From the NCBI GenBank assembly GCA_018398765.1, contig JAHBMJ010005820.1, forward strand, positions 1 through 52,500: a stretch of 52,500 nucleotides of DNA, in the 5' to 3' direction. This document shows, piece after piece, positions 20,705 through 30,969 of the stretch; within the stretch, counting starts at the first letter, position 1; every line of letters starts with the position of its first letter. The stretch comes from Chromera velia. Lineage: Eukaryota; Sar; Chromeraceae. Made by a program: the position numbers and the translations under genes. A model generated the notes under the pieces. It had not been told where the DNA came from and did not search any database. It saw only the letters and a program-made list of their open reading frames with translations.

Positions 20705-23490
20705 ATGTCAGCTTCAGCTCCAGCGGCTGCAGAAGGGGGTGTGGCCGTGAAGCCGAACATCTGGAAGGCAAAGGAAGAAGAGGACCTCGAGGACCCGCCG
20801 GAGTGGATTTTCGACTTCCCCAATCTGGAACCTCAAGATCGAGTGCAGGAGGAAGTCCACCGCCTGCAGCCGTCATTCGAGGCAACAGGAATCTACCCAG
20901 TCTACACCGACTCTCGCGCAAGCCGTGTCCATCTGGCCTTTGTCGTTCGAGCGAAGGACGTTGCAGTTGAAGTGCAGAACCCGGAACTGAACTCGAACAT
21001 TGCTGCTGCTGCTGCAGCAGCAGCAGGAGGGGAGGGAGGGGAGGCACCTGATGAATCCCAGAATCTTGATCTGACCACAAACACCGCTGCCGTCGCTTCC
21101 TTCACAGCAGCAGGGGAGGCAGTTGAAGCACAGAATCTCGATCTTACCGCCGCCATTGCCTCCTTCACAGCAGGAGAGGAGGGAGCAGAGGCAGTTGAAG
21201 CCCAGAATATCGATCTTACCGCCGAAGTCGCTTCCTTTACAGTAGATGTGGGGGGAGGGGAGGCAGTTGAAGCCCAGAACCTCGATTTTACTGCTGCCGT
21301 CGCTTCCCCCACAGCGGCAGGGGAGGGAGCGGAAACAGTCGATGAATTCCAGAACCCCGTCTTCACCTCGAACACCGCTGGTGCCGCTTCCCCTACCGCC
21401 GGTGCGGCTTCTCCCACAGCAACATCAGACTGTCGTTACTTTCTTGTCGGGTCGGTGGAAGCCCTGGAGCCGCAATTTCTCCGAGCTGCCAACTTCAAGG
21501 CACGAATCGCTCAAGTACGTCACTCGATGTGTTTTCTTTCTTCGGGTGAACTTTCTCTCTCTGTCGCTGTGTCTGTCTCCAGTTCTTTCCTTCCTTCCTT
21601 CCTTCGTTCGTTCGTTCGCAGGCCTGCCTCCCCAGGTTTTCTTTTCGCCTTTCTGTCTGTCACTGCAAGTCGCCGGCATGTCTGCATCCACTGAAGTGAG
21701 TGAATAAGAAGTGCTATTGTTTGGCTCTGCTGGGGTTCGTTTTGTTTTCTTGCGGTTTGCTTTGCGGTTTGTCGAAGGTCTCGCTTCTGTGTCTGTCCGT
21801 GCGTGAAGTTCCTCTTCCCTCTGGGCTCCATAGCGGACTGTTCGCTTTCTTTCCTACGCGCACCCTGTCTGTAGTGGCGCTGTTTTTTTTTGTTTGTAAA
21901 AAAGTGAATTGAGGGAACTGATTGCCTTTCGTGCATATTCTGATAACCTTTGTCTATGACGGTCTTCTCCTCACCCTTCTCGCGTGCTTCTCTGCTACCT
22001 TACTGTCTCCACTGGCTTTTCATCGGCTGTACACATGCATGGAACACGTGCACACCAGCGTGCATACATACAGGACGACTCACTTACATCCATGTGTGCA
22101 TGTGTACGAATTTTCAGGTTGGATTCGCAGAGGCTGCAAAGGAGTCCGACGACCAGCAGAGGGCAGAGGCCGATCAGGTCTTGGCCTCGTTGGGGTACCA
22201 GAAGAGCAATAAGATGGGCTGGGAGGACACCACGACGCTCAAGAAGTGCCACTCGAACTTGCGCTCCTTCGGGGTCTTCCGTCTCCTCATCAAGGTCGGG
22301 CATTCAGGCAGGCAGGGAGCTAGGGAGCGAGGCGACGGAAACTGAACTGTCCTTAACTGTGGAAGATTGAATGCAGACACATAAGCGCAAGAGGATAGGG
22401 AGAGAGGCAGAGACGGATTGCATGCTGGTTGCCAATGGGCAGTTCAAAGCGATGGGGCAGGCTTCTTTCGGTAGGGTTGTGAGTGAGTGCGTGTGCATCT
22501 CTTTGCCTCTTTGTTCCTTCTGGCCCTTTAAATTTTGGAATCGTTCTTTCTGCATGAACTAAGGGACGACAAAATGTACTCTCACACACTCTGTGTAGGT
22601 GGATGGCAAGAAAGCCAAGACCGGCGTCTACGCAGCTTCCGTTTCGGACATCCCCCGGGCCTTCCACGAGGCCGCGGCCCTTCTTGAAGCTGCACAGCAG
22701 GCGCTGAGCGAGAAGAAAGGTGCAAGAGCAAGTCAGTCGGCCAGTCAGTCCATTCATGAATCCGCCTTCTGCAGGCATGTGCTGCCAAGACGGTAATGAT
22801 CGTCTGACAGGGTACAGCGTTGGCAGACATACTGGCAATCTCTTTTCACGCCAATCTCTAGATCTAGGCTGTGTGAACGGACCTTTGCATGCATGGACTG
22901 CCCTTCGCCATTGAGACACGTTCGGTACCGGGTATAGTCAACTGATGATGAGGATGATCATAGGCAGGCAGGCACGCCAAACCAGCAAGTTGAGCGTTCG
23001 CTCCTCCCACTTCCGTTGCGTTCTTGAAATGTGTCTTTCTTTCTTCCTTTCTTCCACCGTATGGCTGCTTGGCTGCCCGGCTGCAGGGGGTTACGTTCAT
23101 CTGTACAGAATCAAGCTCGAGGCGCTGTTCAACGAGCAGGCGGCACGGAGAGAACAAGAGACCGGGGAGCCTGCAACCGGAAGGAAGAGACGAACGACGG
23201 CGGGGGGGGCGAGGGCTCAGGGCACTGCAAATGAGGCCCGCCAGAAGCGCCAGAAGAAGCAGGAGCAGGGGGAGCAACAAGAGCAGCAGCAGCAACAGGA
23301 GCAGCCGGAGGAGGATCAGCCTAAGGTGCCCATGGGGGATGGTCCCGGGACTGGTCTTGAGGCTGAAGGGGAGGCGGTTCCCCAGTATGATCTTCCCCCC
23401 GATGCAGAAACGGGGCTTTGCGATGTTCAGGACCAACCTCCGGAGGATGGGGGCATGCCCGTGATTCATCCCTTCATTCATCAGGGCTGA
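20705..23490 (+). CDS. Uncharacterised protein with Ala-rich tandem repeats, four exons
   Basis: Exons are 20705-21514, 22118-22294, 22599-22719 and 23087-23490. Donors are CAA|GTACGT, AAG|GTCGGG and AAAG|GTGCAA. Acceptors are TTTCAG, TGTAG and CTGCAG. All phases agree, giving about 503 residues. The N-terminus is acidic with Trp residues (KPNIWKAKEEEDLEDPPEW). Residues of about 90-240 are imperfect repeats around a core like VEAQNLDLTAAVASFTA, rich in Ala, Glu, Thr and Ser. Exons 2-3 encode a compact, conserved-looking part including CHSNLRSFGVFRLLIK and AFHEAAALLEAAQQAL. Exon 4 starts with YVHLYRIKLEALFNEQ and becomes a charged Gln/Glu/Arg-rich tail that looks disordered. There is no signal peptide or membrane span, so a cytosolic or nuclear location is likely. 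I do not recognise the family. ATG 20705 is chosen because the sequence upstream in frame looks non-coding. Confidence 0.75.
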
Positions 23491-23513
23491 TCGAGCTTTT
23501 GAGCTGTCTGGCT

Positions 23514-23528
23514 GTCTCTCTCTGTCTC

Positions 23529-23599
<71 letters not shown>
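23514..23599. repeat. CT dinucleotide microsatellite
   Basis: A long run of CT with a few TG interruptions begins about 25 bases after the stop codon of the Ala-rich gene. It may lie in the 3' untranslated region. Confidence 0.9.
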
Positions 23600-23601
<2 letters not shown>

Positions 23602-24733
23602 CTACATGTACAGTGATTATTTCTACAGCTAGGCAGAATGACCGGAGATTTTGATGGCATATCGATCGATAAATCCTGCAGGATGTTTGATCCTCAGGGC
23701 TGAGCACCTCCGGTTAAGGAGGTTTTGAAAGTCTGCACGCATGCATGCATGAGACCTTTGGCATCGTTCGTCGATCTTAAGTGCATGTCTCATATTTCAA
23801 TCCACGAAAGGAAGAAATGCCGGCCACCTGATCCATGCATCTCCCTTCTCTTACAGTTTCTCTCCGCATGATCAAGAGAATTGAAGTCAGTCGAACTGGG
23901 AGCAACTCTCCTTCGCTCTCGGATTGCAAATCAATAGTTTGCGATATTTTATGTGACCAGTCAATATGTATATTCATGACCATGCGTTTCAAAAGTAAAT
24001 GAAAAAAGAAAAAAGGTTTTTAATATTTATTCATAGCTATTTGATTGATGGCTTTTTACTTGGAAATACTTGCATAGAAACTATGCATTTAAAATTTTTG
24101 TTGCGATCCATAAGAGAAAATAAGAAAAATAACAAGTTAGAAGCTACGAAAATACCTTAAGTCAATTAATGTTTGAAAGTATGTTTTCTAAATCAATATG
24201 AGTTTTGAATAAGATTTAAAAGCGAACAACCGAGGCGATTATAAGTGTTTGATTTCGACAGATAGACATAGCGGGAAGGCCCTAGGGCGGAACATATCAA
24301 TCAATCAATCAATCAATAAGTGTTGAAAATGCCAGAACATTAGTCTAAACCCATGCATTACAGTCTAGATTACAGTACTAGTCTTGTACGTTATAGTACG
24401 TTAATTAACTATTTTCTACTAATATCATTGCAAGATGACTTAGATAATGACTTATACAAACCAACCAATAGTAATATTTAAAAAAATAATCGTTATGGTT
24501 GATGGTAGTATCCAAGTAGTTTATGGTAATCATTTTTTGGGGGGAAAGGGGTGAATTTTTTCTTTTTTTGCAGCTTAAACTTTTCGTGCATTCAATTCAA
24601 TCTAGAACTTTAGTTTCGAAACTTAGGCTCTCCATTTCTAGCTCCATTTACTTCCAATCTCTATCAGTGTCTCTCGGTGCCTGCGCCGCAGCAATAGCCC
24701 CGACACTGGCAAAAAAACACTTTCTACCGTATA
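23600..24733. other. AT-rich intergenic spacer
   Basis: There is no convincing open frame. A TGCATGCATGCATG run sits near 23738-23752, and five CAAT repeats lie near 24297-24317. The interval 23990-24520 is strongly AT-rich. Confidence 0.5.
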
Positions 24734-25176
24734 CCGGGGGCGAGTGGGGTGCTTTTTGCCCCTCTTTCTGCATAGGAGGCCGGTGCTTTTCCGCAAAAAA
24801 CTCGTTCTCATAATTGGTAAGGAGTTAGAACCTGAAACTTTGTGTAAGAAGACGTTATAATGATAGAAAAAGAACTATGGAACAGATTTTTTATATAATT
24901 TCTAGAAGCATAGGCTGCCATACAAATTTTATGAGTTTTATACCGTTTTTCTTATTGTTGAAAACCGTTAAAAAATTGCCTAAAACTCATAAAATTTGTA
25001 TGGCAGCCTATGTTTCTAGAAATAATATAAAAAATCTGTTCTATAGTTCTTTTTCTATCATTTCAACGTCTTCTTACACAAAGTTTCAGCTTCTAACTCC
25101 TTACCAATTATGAGAATGAGTTTTTTGCGGAAATGCGCCGCTTTAGGGGGGCAAAAAGCACCCTACTCGCCCCTGG
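24734..25176. mobile_element. Foldback (long hairpin) element
   Basis: The left arm, from 24734 (CCGGGGGCGAGTGGGGTGC), is the reverse complement of the right arm ending at 25176. Each arm is about 200 bases and the arms agree at most positions. They are separated by about 30 bases of AT-rich loop near 24943-24980. There is no coding capacity. A target-site duplication is not clear (left flank TATA, right flank CATG). This is a foldback-type MITE or a recent inverted duplication. A transcript across it would form a long double-stranded RNA. Confidence 0.82.
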
Positions 25177-25712
25177 CATGCGCCGATCGATCGCCCCGTA
25201 TACTAGCGCGCGGGCGGCGGGCGCGCTCCCGCTCGCGGAGGGCATCATCACCCGCTGTGCGCGCGCAATTTATGCGCACGCGCACGTATACTGCATGCCC
25301 TGAAAAAAAAATCGATTTAAATTAATTCATGCATGCGTGCATGCATGCGTGCATGTGCATGCGATCGCGACGTAAAATTAAGAAAGACATTGATCGTTTT
25401 CTTTCTATCACCGAATCAAACTATGCCGATCCATATGGCTTGCTTCAACCACTCAAGAAAGCCTCAAGACAAGACAGACAGCTTCCTGCAATCTTTCCGC
25501 TCCAACTCCAGTTCCTCAGTTTTTGCTGTCTTACGTTTTCCCTTACGTATATGTATACATGTGGCCAGGTGTCTCTTTTCACGTTGAGTTCAAGTAGCCG
25601 CATAGCCTCCCGTGAGTAATCCCTCGTGCCATTTAGTTCGCTTTCGGATAGACCTGACCTTTCTTCTGCTCCTTTCATCTCATATTGGACGGGAAAACAT
25701 CAGAACGACCAT
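25177..25712. promoter_or_regulatory. Upstream region of the FG-GAP receptor gene
   Basis: This starts with a GC-rich patch of CGCG motifs (25180-25290), then A-rich sequence and a cluster of GCATGCATGCGTGC palindromes at 25327-25360. Ordinary sequence then leads to the start codon. It is likely to contain the promoter; no core element is evident. Confidence 0.4.
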
Positions 25713-28333
25713 ATGCAGCTGAAGTGGATATTGGCATCAGCTTACTTGTTGACTGCCATCGCAGGTCAACTGCACCTTGTTCCAACACACAAAGAGAGTC
25801 CCCAGGTCCGTGCAAAGACGAGAAAAAGGAAAGTCTCTGTACACACTCCCCATGTCTTATGCACCAGCAGCGATCCAAGTCCCAGCTTGGCACACACAGC
25901 AAAATTGAGCTTCATTTTATCCGGGCATTTACCCGAGTCTCAACTTGCTCCTTAAGTTAATTCTGCTGCATGTTCTCTTCTAAACTTGCTGCATGTGTCG
26001 ACCTGCGGGAGTGTGATGCTCCATGACGCTTGCGGGCGGTTTCACGCTGTGTGCCAACGTTCCATGCACTGCTGGTATGAGGGCATTTGTTTAGAGTTGT
26101 CTTACGTCCCTACGACCCTCCTCACCGTTTCTCCCCCCCCCCCCCCCNNCCCTCCCTGCAGCTCGATGGACGCTTTTCTGGTCGCGTTCTTGAGGTGCGT
26201 GCATAGTTTTTTTGCCAGGCTTAGTATCCATGCAGAAAGCAACGCTTCCACGAATGGTCATAGCATATCCATCCCCCATCTTGTTTTCATGCGATTCGTA
26301 TGGGCCCTTCATTGCACCAGTTCCAGTCTTGCTTGAGCAGATTGCAGGCAAAAACCATTCGGTAGTCACTTGGCTGGGTGCAAACGCAGCCGTCTCTCGC
26401 GCATGCCCTCATACAAATACGTGATTTGTGTCTGTGCATAAAGGTGAACCTGCATACATATATTTCATATGCCGTGCAGGAAGACGGCGAGAAGAACTCC
26501 ACGTGGCATCAAAACACTGCGAACGTTGAGGGAGAAGAAGAGAACGATCGATCCGGCCACGCCGTTGCGTTCTCCTCCGACGGAAACACGATGGCTGTGG
26601 GTGCGCCTCTCAACGACGCCAGTGGGAGTGGCCAGACGAATGCAGGTCATGTGCGCGTGTGGGTGCACTTGAGCAAAGAGGGGAAGCCAGAGTGGGTTCA
26701 GAAGGGCCAAGACATTGATGGCCAAAAGGAAGGAGACCAGTCAGGCTACGCAGTCTCGCTGTCCTCTGACGGTGATACAGTGGCAATCGGTGCCCCTTAC
26801 AATGACCATAACGGAATAGATGCGGGGAATGTGCGCGTATGGTGGTACACTGGGGCGGGGTCTAGATGGGTGCAAAAGGGTCATGACATAGAGGGAGAGG
26901 CTGCAGGGGACAATTCTGGGTACTCGGTGTCACTCTCCGCCGACGGCAACACAGTAGCAGTCGGGGCCTTTGGCAACGACGGCAACGGTATCAGTTCAGG
27001 TCATGTGCGCGTGTGGACCTACATCCGGGGTGTGTGGACGCAAAGGGGTGGAGACATCAACGGAGAGGCCGCTGGAGACAGGTCTGGGTGGTCTGTCTCC
27101 CTCTCCGCTGACGGTGACACTGTCGCCATAGGGGCCCCCTACAATGACGATGGCGGCATCAGCGCGGGTAGCGTCCGAGTGTGGATGTATGCCGGCGGCA
27201 CATGGACACAGAAGGGCGGAGACATCGACGGTGAGGCAGTGGCTGATTTTTCCGGATGGTCTATCTCTCTCTCAGCTGACGGTAAAACCGTTGCTGTCGG
27301 TGCAATGGGCAACGATGGTGGGGGCAGTGAGTCTGGACACGTCCGTGTATGGACTTTTGAGGATGGGGGGACATGGAAGCAAAAGGGGGGGGACCTAGAT
27401 GGTGAGGCATCTGAAGATCAGTCAGGTTTTTCTGTTGCCCTGTCCTCTGACGGCAACACAGTGGCTGTCGGGGCGGTAGGAAACGATGGTAATGGAATTC
27501 GCTCCGGTCATGTTCGCGTGAGTACTTTCTCGGAAGGGGATTGGGAATCGGAAGAAGAGGACATAGAGGGTGAAGGAGCAGAGGATCTCTCCGGATTTGC
27601 TGTGGCACTCTCCGGCGATGGCGACACAGTGGCTGTCGGGTCACCTGCCACGAGTTCTGGGCACGTACGCGTCTTTCATTGTAAGTTTTATTTGTTTTTC
27701 CTTTGTATTTTCAAAGAAAAGACACTAGTTGGTTCATTGTGTTTTCAGGCCCGATAACGTTGTATGCGGTCAGTTAGTCAGTCAGTCAGCCAGTCAGTAA
27801 GTCAGCCAGTCTGGTTAATTCTGAGTCAGTCAACCAGACACCTAGCTGTCGCTTCGGGATCTTAGAGCCAGACGAGAAAATAAAAGTGAAATTGTGAAAC
27901 GAGTTCCCACTTGTGTTTCTTTTTCTTTCCCGCGGGTTCCTCGACTGCGCTTGCTCGGTGTTTGAGCCTGCCTGTCTCCATTCTCACCTGAAATGCAGCC
28001 AACCGGAAAGGAGTGCGTGTTGAAGAGTGGGTGATTCCCGTCAGTCTCGTTCTCTTTGCCGTTCTAGTGACCGCGCTGGTCGTCTTGTTTTGGTATTGCG
28101 AGCGCAACCGCAAGCGAAAAGCAGCGAATCTGGTGTCTGCCGCAGAAACACAAACAGAGGAACAGGCAGTGGAGGGGAAGCCGGGCCAAGACTTGGACCT
28201 TCAAAACGAGCCTGACAGAAACATAACCGTCATAGTTCCTCAGGAATCAGAAGAGGTACACAACTTTTCTGAACGTCCAGTAAGTGCACCTGACCAAGAG
28301 CGGTCCGTAAAAGATTTAGAGAAAGGGAACTAA
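25713..28333 (+). CDS. Type I membrane protein with seven FG-GAP-like repeats, four exons
   Basis: Exons are 25713-25805, 26162-26194, 26480-27680 and 27999-28333. Donors are CAG|GTCCGT, GAG|GTGCGT and ATT|GTAAGT, each acceptor ends in GCAG, and phases agree (about 553 residues). Residues 1-18 are a signal peptide (MQLKWILASAYLLTAIAG). Exon 3 encodes seven repeats of about 55 residues built on SVSLSADGDTVAIGAPYND followed by GHVRVW and a W-Q-K-G-x-D-I-x-G-E turn, as in integrin-alpha FG-GAP propellers. Seven copies would close one seven-bladed propeller in the extracytoplasmic space. Exon 4 gives a hydrophobic span at about 454-475, a basic stop-transfer (ERNRKRK) and a polar tail of about 75 residues. 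The family often serves adhesion or surface recognition; the ligand is unknown. A shorter use of the first donor (25764) is rejected because the phase fails. Confidence 0.88.
27774..27842. repeat. CAGT microsatellite in FG-GAP intron 3
   Basis: Tandem and near-tandem GTCA/CAGT tetramers lie in the intron 27681-27998. They are not translated. Confidence 0.8.
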
Positions 28334-29258
28334 AAAGAACTTGAATGAAAAGAATTCAACTGAAATTCTATTTCACATAGTTTGTCTTACAAATAAAGTG
28401 TTAATTTCAAACGTGATAAGACTGAGCCCTCTGAACCAGTATTTAATACTAAACAGTCTAGACTCAATATGATATGTTAACAACTATCTCATGCTTTTAA
28501 TTGAATCAATTATATGGTCCATAATATGGATGAAAATTTACGGTATTTTATATTGCGGAGGCAAAAAAAAAAAATCTAAGATTTTAGTCTTTTTAAAAAA
28601 AAAAATCAAATTTTATGATTTACAATGATTTACCACCTTTAATTGTACAATGTTCTAACATTAAAAAATATCAAAAGATCGTATAGTTACTATAGCCTAT
28701 ATCCTATCCTATCCTATCCTATAGTACAGTTGAAACAAAAAAAAGGATCTGCAAAAAACTGTAGCTAGTACATTTTTTTATTTGTTTTCTTTCACGTTGA
28801 ACGCTCGGCATATTGGGGTACGAAGACAATCTTCCAGATAGGAATCCTATTTCAGTATTTTTAGTAAATTCGCTAGTAAATCTGATTTATAATTAATATG
28901 ATAGTAGCATATAGTAGTAATAATATTATCATTATAATTATGATCAGCATCATTGTTCCCTAAAGGATCATCTTCATCAGCATCATCTTTTTAAACCTGC
29001 CAGTGCCTTGCATGTTTGAACTTGCCAAGCATTAACTAGAGCATTAAATTAAGGGTTATTTTTAGGCCAATGACGGCGGTGCATCGACCCACCCATAATG
29101 ATGATGATGACCTCACATAGCCTAGAACACAGCAAATCTTAGGCAAATCAATTAGTGCTTTGACCAACGTATACGAACAGCAGCTTAGGCAGTATGAGCA
29201 AGCAAAACATTCAAACAAACAAAGAAGGACACACCGGCAAATCAAGCGACACTCAAGT
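28334..29258. other. AT-rich convergent spacer
   Basis: This separates two genes that converge on it and should hold both 3' untranslated ends. It contains A/T homopolymers and a TATCC pentamer run near 28697-28720. The same TATCC motif recurs near 40540-40560. No open frame is credible. Confidence 0.5.
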
Positions 29259-30928
29259 TCACTGTTGTGGAAGAGGGACAGCTGAGGCAGAGGACGAAGA
29301 GGATGCGGAGGAAGATGCTTCTTCTCGTGGCAAAGAAGACACTCCAGTTTCTTCTGGAACCTTTCCTTTCGACTCCCCTTCCTGCTTCCCTGCAGTTCCT
29401 GAGATTCCGATGTCTGCCTCCCTGCCCAGCCCCTCGACACCTCCGCGGCCCCCCCCAACTGCTCCCCCATTCCCGAAGGCAGCAACTGCTGGACCACCGG
29501 ACTCAGCCCCAAGCCCTTCCTGAGCCGCCTCTCCCGATGGACTCTTCTTCCTGTCCTCTGGCTGTGCCGTCTCCCTCTCCCTCTCACCACCGCCGTCTCT
29601 TCCCCCCCCTCCTCTTCCTTCCTCGAGGCGGACGGGCGATCGTGGCCGCGGCGGCGGGGACAGCGACGGGGACATCAGACCACGGGGGGCGGCGGGAAAG
29701 GACACGGGGTTGTCAAGGCCCCGTACGGGGGACCAACTCTCCTTGCAGTCGAGATACTTCTGAATCTGCAGAGACAGACAGCGGACACATAGACAGAAAG
29801 ATAGATCCTATGAATCGTTCTTTCTCTTTCCTTTCACTGACTTGTTATGGCCGAGCGACAGTGCTTATCCAACGAGAGACAGACAGATCGACAGGCACAC
29901 CACACTAAGAGAGCGAGGGAGAGAGAGACAGGGATGCCGACAGACAGAAAGGACCGTCTGAAAGGAAATTTCTCCCGGAATAGGAGCCCGCAGCCAACAC
30001 GCCTGTCCATTCGATAGGAATTTCACAGCTGAGGAGGAGCGTGCCGAGCCTAGAAAAAAGTAGGCAGGGAGGAAATTCGGAGAAATGCAGATAGATTGGG
30101 AGGTAAAGGGAGAGCTAAACGCCCCATCGGTCGACACCCCATTCATGCAGAAAAGGAGCAGTCCCCGAAAAGCAGACAGACACACAGGCAAAGAGCTAAA
30201 GACAGACAGACAGACAGACAGAAAGAAAGACAGACAGACAGACAGACAGAAAGAAAGAAAGACAGACAGACAGACAGACAGACAGAAAGAAAACAAAGAC
30301 AAAAGACTTGCGGACAGACTATATGCTTGTTCTTCTTCGTCTTGCAGAGAGACAGACAATGTGTTGTTTCTTCTTCTGCAGACAGACAGACAGACAGACA
30401 GACAGACGCACCAATTCTCTAGGCACCGTGCCATCGAACCCTTCTGGCAGGGCGCCCTCAGCAAGAACCAGAGCCTCGGCTTCGGTCAGCGGCGTCTCCG
30501 GCCCCACAGGAAATCGACGGGTGCGTGCGTGGTCAATTACGGCATCCCAACTCCCCCCCACCCCCCTCGGACTCCCCTGTCTTCCGCCGTTCGCCATACC
30601 CCCCCCCCGCGAGACGGAGACAGGAATGGGGGACAGGCTACCGTCTGCTCGCCGCGGTGGTCGGGCTCGAGGAAGGAAGCGGAAGGTGACAAGGAAGTAT
30701 CCGGCAGGGGATCCCTTCTGTGCTGCTTTGAATTCGATCGACCTGCAGCAGAGTGAGCAGAAAATATTCATACAGAACGCAATTGTATTCAACACACAAA
30801 CAAATACAAAAGAGACAAACGCAGATGAAGTGAACAAATTTGATTGATCTGCACAGTGAGAAAGAAACCCGCATAAGTAAAGCAACTCTTTGCCAGGTCG
30901 CAGGCAGGTCAGCAGAAAGATAGTACGA

Positions 30929-30969
<41 letters not shown>

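Noticed and set aside
25713-25764. Shorter FG-GAP exon 1 ending at GCAG|GTCAAC
   Set aside because: Phase 1 does not match the next exon (phase 0). The donor at 25806 does.
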